DNA of 64,000 nt from Thunnus maccoyii (taxonomy: Eukaryota > Chordata > Actinopteri > Scombriformes > Scombridae), in contig NC_056535.1 in NCBI RefSeq assembly GCF_910596095.1, forward strand, positions 29,945,505 to 30,009,504. Reading direction: 5' to 3'. Of this stretch, positions 11,447 to 24,420 are shown piece by piece. The translations under genes and the position numbers were made by a program. Numbering within the stretch: position 1 is the stretch's first letter; each line of letters opens with the position of its first letter. The notes below the pieces were generated by a model, which made no database searches, was not told the origin of the DNA, and saw nothing but the letters and a program-made list of their open reading frames with translations.

Positions 11447-12640
11447 GGTCCCAAAACACTAGAAGAAAAAGGTGATGATGGTGATGACAATAGTTAAAAC
11501 ACAAGAAAGAGATAATGAGAATAAATGATATAAGATATTTAAGTATATGTTGGTGGAAATCATTTTTACACGTTTTAAGACTTTAAAACCAGCCGATATT
11601 GAAGATATTGAGGTTATGAACTGTGTATTTTTGGTTCTAGCAGCCATTCTACAATTAAAGTAATAACTTACACATCATGGGTATTTTATTTTTTACTCTG
11701 ATTTCAGTATTTGTATCCTATATGTCTATGGAGTATTTAAGAGTACACCGGACTGGACAGTAAAAAAAGGATCAAAATCGACACAGAACAACCAGAGACA
11801 TATTTGTTTTCTTTGCATTATTTGTCCTGTACTGTAAACAGACTTTAGACAGTTAGACCTTCATCTTGTGAAATAAAATTTATAGGAAAATATAATTAAA
11901 CAGCTAACTTGAAACTACAGATTGCATTTTTGTTGTAATGTGTGAGGGTAGTCAAAAGGAAAACAACATGACTCAAACATGACTTTAATTTAACAAGCTG
12001 TCTGCAGCAAGATTCAAATCTCTGCAAATTGTTTTTACATAGAAATCAGCTGAAATTAATGGCTGTCTAACAAGAAGAAAATCAATCTAAAACTGATTCA
12101 AATGACTTATTCGTCCCTCTTAGGGGGGGAATTATAGGAAAGCTGGTTTCCGAACATTAAAACACACAAAAACACATTAAATTATTCACACACACAAATC
12201 AGTCCAGGAAAAAGAGTGTAAGAGTAAAGATTAAAAGAAAAAAAAAGACACTGGAGTTAATGGCATACAGTATGACTTGGTCATTTGAGGTTGATTGCCT
12301 AAAAACATAAAAAAGAAACTGATATGTGCCTCCACAAACACATTGTTTGAACAAAGTTACATATTGTGCTGCTTCACTGTTACCTCAACAGCTTTTTAAT
12401 ATTGAGAAGGTACCAAAACATTTCAGACAAAATAAGATTTGTTTGATTGTTTTAGTTGATTGTTGTAATTTTTTAAAGAGCACAATAAAGAAATATTGAA
12501 CAGAAAATTGTTTTTTTTTTTCTATTATCAGTTTTTCACCAGTTTTTATTTTACTCACCAGTCGAGTTTTCTGTCTTACCAGCGGAGATTCAGAGCTGCA
12601 AAGGACGGTATTTCCTCTTTTGGTGAACAAATGAAGAGTT
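11447..12640 (-). promoter_or_regulatory. C1qA-like 5' UTR intron and candidate non-coding first exon
   Basis: An acceptor (TTTTTCTTCTAG) sits about 12 bases upstream of the ATG at 11446, so the leader is spliced. A donor fits at 12553-12559 (minus-strand CGACTG/GTGAGT), with an alternative GTAAGAC slightly upstream. This puts the first exon at roughly 12560-12640. The minus-strand motif AAAAGAGGAAATACC (about 12608-12622) is a PU.1/ETS-type core. A CA microsatellite lies just beyond. The start site itself is not visible. Confidence 0.5.
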
Positions 12641-12679
12641 CTTATTAGACTGAAGAGACACTCACTGACTTATTCTGAC

Positions 12680-12680
12680 A

Positions 12681-12730
<50 letters not shown>
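12680..12730 (+). repeat. (CA)n microsatellite
   Basis: About 25 CA units, just upstream of the candidate C1qA-like first exon. Confidence 0.97.
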
Positions 12731-12737
<7 letters not shown>

Positions 12738-14736
12738 AAATCAGCAAGGAAATGAAACTTATGTTCTCACAGAAAGATGGATCGACATAAAAGTTGCTGC
12801 TGTAGGACTTAATCAGGGTTGATGGGGTTGAGATTTAAAGGTTCATAGCTGTGATTTAGCTTTTTTTTTTTTTAACACACAACAATTTTCCTATAGTCTC
12901 CTCAACATTATTGATAACCATTTAACAAATCAAACCTCACCTTCCAGGCAGTCAGAGAAAGCAACAATAAAACTGTTAGAATATGTGGCCTTTTTGAAGC
13001 AAACACAGACACACAGAGCGCTGGAACATCTGTCTGTGATGTATTAAAATCCTTTACTTCAATAAAAGTAGTAACACCACAGTGAAAATATAATGCAGAA
13101 AGCATTCAAAATTTACAAGTAAAAGAGAACAAGTATAACCGATAAAATTCTCTCAAATATCAAAAAGAAAAGAAAGTTTAGTTTCACTGTTGATCAAAAA
13201 CCTTGATTCTCAAATGTGGGATATATATATATATTTCCCAAAGTATCATATACCAACTGATATGCATGAAAAACTACAAACAAATAATGAATAAAATAAA
13301 ATAACTTTCAGCAATAATGACTTGAGTGCAAACCACAAATTCAACAATTTAGACAGATTGGGGCGCCCTCATGTGGTCACATGATGCAATGGCAGCAGAC
13401 AGATACTGTCCATAAATTATATCTGCAAGGAGCAATTCTGAGATGCAATCACAAGTGACTCGAGCTAAGTACACTGCACATTATGAGGATTGTACTTATA
13501 TCACACTCACATTTACTTAAGTTACTGTCCCTGATGATGTCAAAGACAGTAATTCTGTAATGCAATGAACTAGCATTGATTAATCAGTTAGCTGTGCTTT
13601 TTGGAGGCAGGAGCATTGCTTACCTAATGTACTGTAGCCCACTGCTCAGTTTGTAATTATTTTTTTTTACTTTTGGGTATGGGGTAGCCAGGCAGGGATG
13701 GAAATGATTCATTTTAAATGTGATGGTTGCTACACCCACCAAAAATGGCGTGTTCAATACAAGGGAAGAAAGAGGTGCTCGAAATTTTTTGACTTGGAAA
13801 ATTACAATTTGATTCAAACTTTGCACAAAAAAAAAAATACTAACATGTTCCACAGATTCAAGGAAGTTGTATAAAATTGTTGAAAAGATACATCGGCCTA
13901 ATATGTCTTTAAATTAAATATATACCAATACATAGTATGCCCTTTAAAATAAGAAATAAAATACTGTTCATGTAATTCTTATTAGCAATGAAATAAAAGG
14001 AAGAGGTATTTCTCTTTATTGATCAATGAATTATAGTGATAAATAAGGTATCATTGAAACATTTTGGTAATAATCACTGTACACACAATTGTCTATCTGT
14101 GCCTCATTTCCTGTCTGCAGATTCTGATACATGAAGGAGCAGCATTATTTTGGACATAGGCTATATGCCCTGATGCAATAACAGACAGCATGACAGCAGC
14201 AACACAGTCTAATTGTTTATCCAAAGCTGCTGCCGTGCAGACAGTAATTCTCTGTAACTTTATTATAATTTATTAGCCTGTTTCCCACCAATATTTGTGC
14301 TACTTAAAATATCAGAGCGGAAACTCCTAATTGATTCCGTGTGCATAAGTTTGGACACATCACGTTTTGAAAGATTAATAGTTTGTGAGCTCAGATCTTG
14401 AACACAGTTGCAGCTTCTGTTCCTGTAGTGTAACTTGTAGTTACTTGTTTTGTGCGTGTAGATCAAGTGGAATACAGTCTATAGAAGGCTATAGCCAGGC
14501 TTATCGTTCATGACATTGACCAATCTTGCCTAAAGATGTAGGCTATATAACCGGATCGCCCCACCTTATTATTGCCATTCTATATTGTTCTTAAGAGGAT
14601 TTGTATTATCCATGGTCAGTCATGCATGGTTTGAAAGAGCAAACTGTATTTAAACACAGTGTTGACTAATCTTGTAAGTGTTGTATGTGTGTGTAGGTTA
14701 CAGCCTTCTCATCCACGGAGTGAATAGAATGACGAG
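12731..14736. other. Gene-free spacer
   Basis: Both strands were read; only short, unconvincing open frames are present. There are a short AT run at 13221-13233 and several A/T homopolymers. No recognisable repeat family or RNA gene. Confidence 0.5.
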
Positions 14737-17670
14737 ACCGTACTCTACGTAGAGCTATTCAACTCTGCTGGCGAGATGATGTCAACCTTTGTTCACAACA
14801 CACCATACAACTAAGCAGTTTTAGCGATTTGTCACTTTACTTTAACATTTTAAGAAATATATATATTGAAAAAGGCCCAGAAAAAATACCTAGGACATGA
14901 CCTCGGTTTCCACAATGGTAGCCTCGGGCCTGCTAGTGTTCCTTCCTGTAACTGATCACCCTTTAGGGGAAGTTATGATCTGATGTGAAAGAAACAACTA
15001 AAATGAATGACAAATATGTAATTAAAAATGTCTCTGTTTTTCAGGATGCAAAGAAAAGGAAATGTATTGTCTCAAAGTCAAACAGCTCAGTGTTTTATAT
15101 CTCATATCGTGCTACAATTCTCTGGATCCCTTTATTGACTTTGATTGAAGTTCAGTTTAGTCATATTCAGTGGTGGGAAGTAACTGCGTACATTTCCTCA
15201 AGTACTATGTTTACGTACAGTTTTAAAGTACTACTGTAGAATTTTAATTTAGTTTTTACTCTGCTACATTTATTTGACAGCTTTAGTTTGCCATTACTTT
15301 TCAGATTTTGTTTATTTATGAAGTATTTCCTTGAATCAAGACAGTTTTCATGTGATGAGCTTCTATAATACGATGCACTGTTATATAAATGAGTTAAGAT
15401 GACCTTTTGTGATTTATTCTTGGTTATTGCAGTTTTTTGGAAAAATAACCACTGTAATCTTATGATATTCAAATTTAAGAGTAGATTTTATTGATTTTTT
15501 TTTTTTGTAAATTTATGAATTTGTTACTGACTTTTTTCAAAAGATTACAACTTTATTCTTGTAATATTATTTTTTTCTCGACATTACAACTTTATATTCA
15601 TAATAAACTCCCCTGGGAAGTGTCCCTAATTCTCTGTTGTAACATAGTTTAAATTAAAAAGACTGAACTGATCGTATGTACAATGTATTTCCATTAACTG
15701 TTTTGAGTTTTGCACAATCTTCACTGAGATTAGGAGCTCCATTTCTACTTTATGAAATCAACACACACATTAAATGTCTGTCTTGGTTTACAACATCAGC
15801 AAAAAGGCAGCAGCACATGTTCATATACAGCTTTATGCAATAATAGCTGACTGTGCAGCATCTTCAGGACATGTTGCTACAGTTTAATATTTCATTGTAA
15901 ATTTTGCTGTTGAGCAAGACGGTTCCCACCTCTTCTCAAGAAGATGAATCGCACACTTGCCTGGCATCAACCAGTAAACATGTACCTGCCTGGTTTCAGG
16001 GGTATCTGATTCATTTCAGAGGTGCGGGGAACAAAAAGTTTGCATGTTTGTTGTGTGTGTATGTGTGTGGCTTCCTGGTGGAGGAACAACGGTCTTGTTT
16101 CCTGGTTTGTCTCAGGTGAGTAGGAGGTGGTGCTTTGTCAGGCACTCTGTGTCAAACAATAAGCCATTCAGTGCAATAAACAAAGCATGTATTTCCTTTC
16201 ACAGCACTATGAATGTCGGTTTTTATTCATCAAGGACAGCAGTAAAAGACAAGCTCTTACTTCTTACTCTGTACACTATGTTGTACTATAGAAATGTAAT
16301 ATATAAACATTATATTATGTATATATAAACATATATACAACAATACTACATATATATATGAAAATAACATTTTTCTTTGTGGTCATATGTCCCCATATCT
16401 GCACATCATTGCAAGTATGAGGATGCATACATAACTGATTTTCATTTAATTGTGCAACAGAGAGCCAAAACTGAGTTATACTGATCTTCTGGGCTCTGTT
16501 TCAAAAGTAAGATCACCTAATTTAAAATCTCACTGACATTTGTAACCACCAATGACCAAAAAATCCTGCCTGGGAACATAAGCCTCCTCACAGTATCGTG
16601 TGCAGACCATTCAATTTGTACTAGACAGGAATAGTATATAAGAAAGTTACTTGGAGTTACCTCGCAAAGTCTAGTCTCTAAAATACAAATAAGGAAAAAA
16701 GGGTCAAAGAAAATCAGGGATAAGTATGTTATTTATCTTATACTGGCTCCATATGTTGCCTTTCAGTTCAGTGAACTGAAGTGACAAATCGCTAAAACTG
16801 CTTAGTTGTATGGTGTGTTGTGAACAAAGGTTGACATTATCTCGCCAGCAGAGTTGAACAGCTCTACGTAGAGTACGGTCCCTTCAGTTCAGCCTCTGTC
16901 TGAAACAGGTTGTTTTGGCTCCTGTCTCTTTAAAGCCCCCCTCCCAATGAGCCCACACTGTTCTGATTGGCCAACTTCCAGAAGCTGACACTCGGCAGAA
17001 TTCTGGCAGCTAAGGAGCCTACAACCAATTCTTAACCTAAACCCCCAAGAAGTGGCCCTGATTCTCTGTTGTAACATAGGTTAAAGATTGCCGAGGGTCA
17101 CCTTCTGGAAGCTGGCCAATAAGAACAGAGTGGGTTCATTGGGAAGGGGGCTTTAAAGAGACAGGAGCCAAAACAACCTGTTTCAGACAGAGGCTGAACT
17201 GAAGGGACCGTACTCTACGTAGAGCTGATCAACTCTGCTGGCGAGATGATGTCAACCTTTGTTCACAACACACCATACAACTAAGCAGTTTTAGCGATTT
17301 GTCACTTTACTTTAACATTTTAAGAAATATATATATTGAAAAAGGCCCAGAAAAAATACCTAGGACATGACCTCGGTTTCCACAATGGTAGCCTCGGGCC
17401 TGCTAGTGTTCCTTCCTGTAACTGATCACCCTTTAGGGGAAGTTATGATCTGATGTGAAAGAAACAACTAAAATGAATGACAAATATGTAATTAAAAATG
17501 TCTCTGTTTTTCAGGATGCAAAGAAAAGAAAATGTATTATCTCAAAGTCAAACAGCTCAGTGTTTTATATCTCATATCGTGCTACAATTCTCTGGATCCC
17601 TTTATTGACCATGATTTAAGTTCAGTTTAGTCATATTCAGTGGTGGGAAGTAACTGCGTACATTTCCTCA
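14737..17670. repeat. Nested repeat complex: 464-bp direct repeats plus a large palindrome
   Basis: Segments 14737-15200 and 17207-17670 are almost identical direct repeats of equal length, 464 bp, with only a few substitutions seen. Both begin ACCGTACTCTACGTAGAGCT. Between them, 16776-16990 is the reverse complement of 17100-17306 (for example CTGTCTCTTTAAAGCCCCC against GGGGGCTTTAAAGAGACAG). Part of 15035-15660 recurs in reverse orientation at 30590-32530. Small open frames inside (15167-15472, 16889-17077) look like repeat noise. Confidence 0.88.
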
Positions 17671-17836
17671 TCTGGCAGCTAAGGAGGCAACGTCAAAAAA
17701 CTGTAGTAGCAGGATTTCACTTCTTTTTCTCATTGTTTACTCGAAATGTCAACTTCTCAAATACATCTGTGCATGTTGGAGCTGAAATCCAATCAATGTC
17801 AACAACCCATGTAACAACCTTAGCAACAACCTTAGC

Positions 17837-18082
17837 AACCGAGGGCAGGTTGGCGATATTGTTTTTCCTTGGATGGCGAAGTCATGACCCGCCCTACTCT
17901 GCCTCTGATTGGCTTACCCTGATATTCTTACCCTAACCCTAACCAATCTCACTCCTCATGCCTAAACCCAACCAACCCAATCAACGAAGGTAATGAGTAC
18001 TAGCCAATCAGAGGTAGAGTACGGCAGGTCATGACTTCTCCATCTTAAGAAAAACATTTGACAGGTTGTAGCCCTGGCTTTA
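17837..18082. mobile_element. MITE with about 80-bp terminal inverted repeats
   Basis: The left arm contains GATGGCGAAGTCATGACCCG, then CCTCTGATTGGCT. The right arm contains the reverse complement (AGCCAATCAGAGG, CGGCAGGTCATGACTTCTCC). The short core is ACCCTAACCCTAACC-like. No coding capacity. Confidence 0.78.
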
Positions 18083-19796
18083 GACTTGCAGGGAGCATTT
18101 CTGCAAATGTTAACCCCAAAACTCTCTGGTCAGGTCTCTGTTGTCTTAGATGAAAGTACTTTAATTTTGAGCCCAGGAAGCAATTGTACACACACAGAAT
18201 GCAATTACAGAATAAAATAAACAATACAAATGTTTAAAGAATACTTGACTTATACCTCGGCACAAGAGACAACAAGGTCATAAACTGATGCAAACAGCTC
18301 CCCTCGTTATCTGTGGAAGGAGCCAGTCATTGCAACAAACTAATAAGAGTTGAACCCCTGCAAGGTCACATGGTCCATCAGGCCCCCACTGAGTGTGAGA
18401 GAGGTTACAAGCCTGTTAAAGTCATGCAAGACATCTTGACCTTACAATGATTCAGCATTTCAGTAGCTTTACACCACAGTGACTAAAATTAACAACTGAC
18501 AAGTTCTCAGAAAATTACTGTGGGGTTAAGTTTGGGTTAGTAATAGGAGTAGAACTTTTTCAATAAATCTAATTAGAATTAATTCAAACAAACATATTTT
18601 GTCTGAATTAATATGAACCTATACTCCTAAACTAATTTTACTGTCATTGACAAACAGCCATGTTTTCTTCACTTTTCATTAGCAAGAGAACAACAATAGC
18701 CTATTTTATAGGCCAACAGGGCATGCCATGGCTCCCACAGTCATTCACAGTGCATTTAAGGAAAACCCCTCGCTGGAGCCTGTTGTGTTTCTACACACTG
18801 TTAAATTTGAAGCTGGTCTTTGATCAAACATTACAAATTTTTCCCATGTTGAAATTGTAGTTTAAATTTTGAATAAAAAGTGACAGACCTAGTAGATGAA
18901 GTTACTTTAGCAGATTAACCGTAGCTCACTAAAGCTAGCTAACAGACTAGTCAGCCAAAGTTATTTTGAGACTTGGTTAACTTTTGCTACTTCATATTCC
19001 AGGATAACTATTCCTGTCAAAACTAACAAAGACATGTATGAGCTGATGAAAAAATACCTCTGAAAAAGGTAAGTCTTGTACATTTGTAAACAGACTTTAA
19101 AAAACAGTAACATTTGTGAGCTCCTAGGTAAGTTACACTAGTAAGCAAATATAACTATCATGTTAGCAAAGAAGCTAAAGAGCACAGAGTGACATGTTTG
19201 ATTAGTAGAGTCACGTTACTTTTTACGATATATTGAAGAAATGATTGTGGCACAAACTTATGTCCACTTTGTCTTCTAACTACATATATTAATACTGATA
19301 ATAATTTCAACACTTGAACCAAAAAATGTTTACTCTTTTATATGATAGTCTGACTACACTGTTAGACTATCATATAAAAGCAAATACTATAACTGATGCC
19401 GATGCTAGTGTGTAGTATTGAAACAGCCAATCATAATATGCTAACATCAATTAAATATCAAGTCTAGTATTTTCACATACATATATGTCAGTCAACATTT
19501 CCAGAACCAACTCAAGCTCTCTAAAAAGACAAGACAAACTCAATAAAAAATCTTGGAGAATATCAGCAGTGCAGAAGCTGGTTATGCTGCAGGAGTCGTT
19601 TGAGAAGTTTACGTGGACATTTTGATGTTATTTTTCCATGATTCTGGGTCAACATTGGAATCAAGCTTTGAATACAAGCTGACAACCAAACTATAAACTT
19701 ATCAGAGCCACCTTGCAAGCACAAAAGATAATAAACTCTCATTAATACACAGTAAAGAGCTCTAAGTGTGCAGCATTTCCTTTTAAAAAAATATTA
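18083..19796. other. Gene-free spacer with one perfect hairpin
   Basis: No exon found. At 19335-19380 a perfect 17-bp stem (CTTTTATATGATAGTCT / AGACTATCATATAAAAG) encloses a 12-nt loop. Otherwise AT-rich sequence. Confidence 0.5.
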
Positions 19797-21221
19797 CTAT
19801 TCATGCTTCATCATCATCTCTAACTGGGCTGTTCCACTGTTACAGAGTCTTCTCTGCAATATTTTTAGTTGGAGTTCATTCCTATTGTTGAAGTATGGAA
19901 ACAGTCTTTCAGTGAAAGTGTGTGTGAAGGTGTGTATGTGTGTGTTAGTATCAAGATCAGAGAATGACAGTTTTCCTCTGTTCCAGTCCAGATGAACTCT
20001 GATCTTCTGCAGCTTTTCCTTCACTGAGAGAGTAGTGTGGGGAACTGATGGGGAGACTGCTGCGTATTTACAATTAGATAACCCTATTCTCCATAATCCA
20101 GACTTTATGTCTCCCTTCCTCTGGACAGACTCTGCTGCCACACCCAGGACCCAGCCTGTACTGTCTCCAACCTCAACATCCCAGCTGTGAGTCCCTGAGT
20201 TAAAGCCCTCAGAGCCCAGGACAATGCAATAATAGTCAAACCTCTCTGGGTTTTCAGGAAGCTTCTGTGTCTCTCCACGTCTCACACTGGTCAGATCTTC
20301 AGACAGGATGAGCCCTGGATGAGCAGTGTTTGGATCCAGAATCACAGGAGTGTAGGAGACCATCTCCTTCATCTTGTTCCAGATGTTGAAGGTCAGGTTG
20401 CCCAGGTGTTTGGCCACATCTATCAGAGCTCCTGAGTTCAGCTCTAGATCATCCAGCAGGGGGCGCTGCTGGACTCTTTCCACTGCAGCCTTGAAGTTCT
20501 GCAGGAATGAGACGTCTTCAGCTCTCAGCTCCTCCTCTGTGGTTCTGATTGTGTTTGAAAGAGCTGCTATCTCTTTACTCAGAGCCTCAGTCTTATTCCT
20601 CATAATTTTACTTTTCTGCTTTTCCTCCTCCCTCAGAGCAGCAATCCTGGCCTCCTCTTCCTCTTGTAGAAACTGGTGAAGCTTCTTAAACTGCTCCTTA
20701 ATCTGCCTCTCTGTGTTTCGGGTCTGAAATTTAATGTGTTTTGCTGTTTGATCACAGTTTCCTTTAACTTCTTTGAAGAGCTTCAGTTTCTCCTGCAAGG
20801 GCTTCAGAGATTTCTGGAGCTCCTCTTTGTGATCTTGTGCAGCTTCATCAATGGGTCTGAATCTGTGGTTGTTGTGTGTTTTTGAATCTCTGCAGACGAG
20901 ACACACTGGCTGCTGATGGTCCAGACAGAAAAGTTTCAGTTTCTCAAAGTGCAGACTGCAGAGAGCCTCAGACCCTGCTGAAGCTCTCTGATCTCTCTTC
21001 AGTGAGAAGGTCTCGCACAGATTCTTTAATACCAGGTTACGAGGTGGATCACTCAGTAAATGTCTTTCCTTACAAACCGGACACTCATGTGGTAGTTTTT
21101 CTCTCCACCAGCTCTGCACGCAGGCTTTGCAGAAGCTGTGGCTACATGACAGGACAACAGGATCTTGAAAGATGTCATGGCAGACAGGACAGGAGAGATC
21201 CTTCGCTAAACAGGAAGCCAT
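19797..21221 (-). CDS. TRIM-family E3 ubiquitin ligase (RING, B-box, coiled coil, PRY-SPRY)
   Basis: A complete, uninterrupted 474-residue frame. I chose the Met at 21219-21221 ([14 protein letters not shown]) because TRIM proteins usually begin just before the RING; an in-frame Met lies nine codons upstream (21246-21248). The C3HC4 RING is intact: C11, C14, C26, H28, C31, C34, C47, C50. A B-box 2 follows at about 90-130 ([21 protein letters not shown]). Then comes a Lys/Glu-rich coiled coil (about 135-260), and a PRY-SPRY from [15 protein letters not shown] to the end, with the motifs WDVEVGD, WVLGVA and GLWRIGL. Such proteins ubiquitinate targets chosen by the SPRY domain. It resembles the fish zinc-binding protein A33/nuclear factor 7/TRIM35-like set, whose members cannot be told apart here. 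A single coding exon fits the lineage-expanded immune TRIMs. The last 20 or so residues ([18 protein letters not shown]) look non-conserved. Confidence 0.93.
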   Translation of the reverse strand: MASCLAKDLSCPVCHDIFQDPVVLSCSHSFCKACVQSWWREKLPHECPVCKERHLLSDPPRNLVLKNLCETFSLKRDQRASAGSEALCSLHFEKLKLFCLDHQQPVCLVCRDSKTHNNHRFRPIDEAAQDHKEELQKSLKPLQEKLKLFKEVKGNCDQTAKHIKFQTRNTERQIKEQFKKLHQFLQEEEEARIAALREEEKQKSKIMRNKTEALSKEIAALSNTIRTTEEELRAEDVSFLQNFKAAVERVQQRPLLDDLELNSGALIDVAKHLGNLTFNIWNKMKEMVSYTPVILDPNTAHPGLILSEDLTSVRRGETQKLPENPERFDYYCIVLGSEGFNSGTHSWDVEVGDSTGWVLGVAAESVQRKGDIKSGLWRIGLSNCKYAAVSPSVPHTTLSVKEKLQKIRVHLDWNRGKLSFSDLDTNTHIHTFTHTFTERLFPYFNNRNELQLKILQRRLCNSGTAQLEMMMKHE

Positions 21222-21319
21222 TTCCTCTTCGAGTGAAGCCAAAAACACACCCAGCCGAAGGCTAAAACAGGAAGACAGTCAGTTGTGTTTTCCCTCGCTG
21301 CTGTAACAAGTTTCCTCAG

Positions 21320-21335
21320 TTACTTTCACTTTGAT
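21320..21335 (-). promoter_or_regulatory. Candidate IRF-type element upstream of the TRIM gene
   Basis: On the gene's strand the sequence reads CAAAGTGAAAGTAACTG, about 100 bp before the chosen start codon. It contains the AAGTGAAAGT core bound by interferon regulatory factors, followed by GAGGAAAC. It would fit interferon-inducible expression, but this is a motif match only. Confidence 0.4.
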
Positions 21336-21349
21336 TCATCCTCTTTTTA

Positions 21350-24260
21350 GTTGGCAGCAGATTTGAAGAGAAGTATTCAGTATCGTGGTGACAATCCTTC
21401 CTCAGTTATGGCGATTAATTTTAATATCTGTCTCTCAGTTTGTGAATCTCTTGTCAGAGCAACAAAGAATAACTCTCTTTCCTGTTTGCGTCACATGGTA
21501 GGAGGTGGAGCTTCATCAGGCCATCAGGAGCATTTTGAAGATAGCTGATGATATATATGATGATAACAAACTGTCACACTGCTTGGAGTTCACATTTCAA
21601 CATACCTTTCATGAGAAGAATGCTAAGAAACCATGACAAGTCCTGTCTTGTAGGCTGTTTCTGTAAGAATGGAAAATACACGTGAAACACACTGTTAATC
21701 CCATATTTCTGGTTTAGTTTCCATCACGTCATCCAGAAATGATGGAAAAACATTATGGTCCATAAACATTATCATTATAACATCGCTTTATACATTTCTT
21801 TCCAAAACAAAAGTTACACAGAAATAAAAACACAATTAATGAAATCGGGCAAATCTCAGGAAATAAAAATAAAGGAGAGAGTCAAACACATGAATAAGGG
21901 TGATAAAAGTCAACAGAAAGTCCAGTCAAAGTCAAAGCAGCTACAATAAAGATGACTAAAAGCAAAAAAAAAAAAAGAAAAAAAAATTGGAGTAAAACCA
22001 AATCAACAGTGTTTTGTTAAGTTCAGCAGAGATTGTAAAGATGATACAGTTTTAAAACACATAAAAACACAAAGATGACATACGGTGCACACAATCATGA
22101 GCAGTTATGAAGGAATGAGGGAGGAATGAATGATAATTGATAAATCATTAATAAGTTCCTCCATAACTCTGAAACAAGGACTATAATGATGAGTTAGTAG
22201 AGGACAGACAGGGAGATACTTTATTAATGAATCATTATGTAATAATAAGTTCATAAATGCTGTTCCTGATTAATTCTGAACCAAAGGCTACTGGACATCA
22301 TGAATATTAATGTATATGTGCTCTGATTATGATGATTAAAAGATTTTATAATAATCCTGCTGTTTTTGGTTTGTTATTAATAAAATATTAACTAAAAACT
22401 CAGTAGCTATTTGTTAGTTTTGTTGGATGATTGTTTACTTGATGGGACATAAAAAGGGTAAATAATGGAAACATAATGATGAATGTCATGAGATATTACT
22501 TGGGAGTGCACAAAAATAGTAACTAATGTTTAAGTAATTAGTAATTAATGATCAGTTATTAGTTTAGTGCTGATCAAAGTTAATCAGGAACGAATCATAA
22601 AGAAAGTGGTGTCGATTCACAGATATTTAAATCTGTTCTAACACTAGGACTATATTGTCCTCAATTCAGAGTTATTAGCGACTCATCCATTGTCAGGTTG
22701 TTCCAGATGTGTTTCTCAGTAAGTACTCACAATTCAGTGTTACCATAATTATCATTTAAAATTCCACTGAAACACATTTTGGCAGCAGCTTGCTTCCTTA
22801 CAGGGCCTCTGGCAAAGAGGCGCACATTACTGAGGTGCCACCGACAGAGATTACTTCACCTGTCCAAACACCATAAGAATAAATGAATCATCAAGTGAGG
22901 TAGGAGGAAATTTAAGAGAAGTTTATTTACTTTGGCTGTTCAGCATCCACCTACCTTTTGTCAAGAGTTATCTTTCCCATCGGTGTCTCTCACTGACGCA
23001 GCAAAGGTTTGTTTGTGTGAACAGCATATTAAATATGATGTGCTGAAACAGGATACCGTGATGGGACATAAAAAAAATAATATTGCAAAAGGACAGATAA
23101 AAAATGTAATTTAATGCGATACAGTTTCAGTTATGTGCACAGACAGGCTGCTTGTCAGGAAAATACCTGTAGGTTGTTTAAAGCAACTGAACAAATGATT
23201 CTGCTTCTGATATTTTCTTGGTGAGAACAGGGTTGATCGGGAGAAAATCAGAAAAATGTAAGCCAATGGGATAATTGACTTACATTACAATGTTAATGAA
23301 TTAACTCAAATGTGAATGTTTCTAAATTGAATCTCTTTGGGTTTTCAGACTGTCTGTCAGACATAGCAAGAAATATCATAGCATCATGTTGTGCTTTGAC
23401 AACTGTTGATGGGTATTTCCATCAGGAGAGACAATTGATTGAAGCAAAAAAGAATTGTTTATCATACAGATGATGTTGATGATTACGTCTTGTGAAAAGT
23501 ATTTGGTGCTTAGACTCTACAGGGAGATTCTGTAATTGAGACACATCGGTCCTGTGCAGCAACAAGATAAATCCCTCCATGGAGTCCAGATACCGGTGGC
23601 TGATGACGTTTTGAGACTGATAAGGCTGATAAGGTTGCTGAAGTGATGCACTGATGAATTTGTAGAGACTGGGTGGTGATGGAGACATGGTTGGGTGCGC
23701 ATGGCGGAAGCATAAAAGCACCAAGGCAGAGAGGAAGAAAACATCTAAAAAAAAATACAGCTGCAAGATGATAGGCTGACAGTGAAGGTGTGCCACTGTG
23801 CTATTGGTTACACGTGACTAGCTGAGGTGAACAGTTGACATCTCAATTGATGGCCCCGGGTAATGACAACAAGGAAATTATGAGCGAATAAATAAATGAA
23901 ACTACAGACCTGAGCATGTAAAAGATACAGTAATCTTCCTGACTGAACTTTCTCTAAAGCTCTCTTCATTATCAACTAAAGTTATTAAAATAAATCCAAA
24001 CATTATCAGTAGATTAAGTGTTAAACTTCATTTTTCGACCTTGGAAAAAATTACAACAGAATTTTAAATAAGGGTCCACTTATAAGCTTCTTCCGGAGCT
24101 TTCAGACATATCTTAAAGTCTTCATCGATATTTTTACAGGAACTTTTCCTTTTATTTGTCCTATTTTGTACTGTGAAAGTTTACTCAACAGAATAAATGT
24201 TCCTCGGTGGATGACAAATTTGATTACTACCAGTAAATTAAAATAAATATATCAAATATT
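21350..24260. other. Gene-free spacer
   Basis: About 2.9 kb in which no exon, RNA gene or clear transposon could be supported. There are A-rich runs at about 21966-21988. Open frames here, including those at 23422-23796, have no recognisable domains and no good splice context. Confidence 0.5.
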
Positions 24261-24267
24261 TAATTAT

Positions 24268-24420
24268 GGTGGGCACCCTGATGGCCTAATGGTTGAGGTG
24301 TGTACGGTAACTGCAACATCTACAGTTTGACTCTTGGCCAAGGGACCTTCGTTGCATATCATATCCCTCTCTCTCTCCCCGAGTTTCCCGTCTCTCTACA
24401 TTTACTGTCAATAAAATATA
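24268..24420 (+). mobile_element. tRNA-like SINE
   Basis: The head reads GCACCCTGATGGCCTAATGG (degenerate A-box region). A degraded B-box-like CAGTTTGACTCTTGG follows, then the CATATCCCTCTCTCTC body and an AATAAAATATAAT tail. The arrangement matches a common fish SINE type. A shorter, broken relative may lie at 31370-31450. Confidence 0.6.

Noticed and set aside
14737-17670. LTR retrotransposon interpretation of the 464-bp direct repeats
   Set aside because: No TG...CA ends, primer-binding site, polypurine tract or gag/pol coding sequence could be found.
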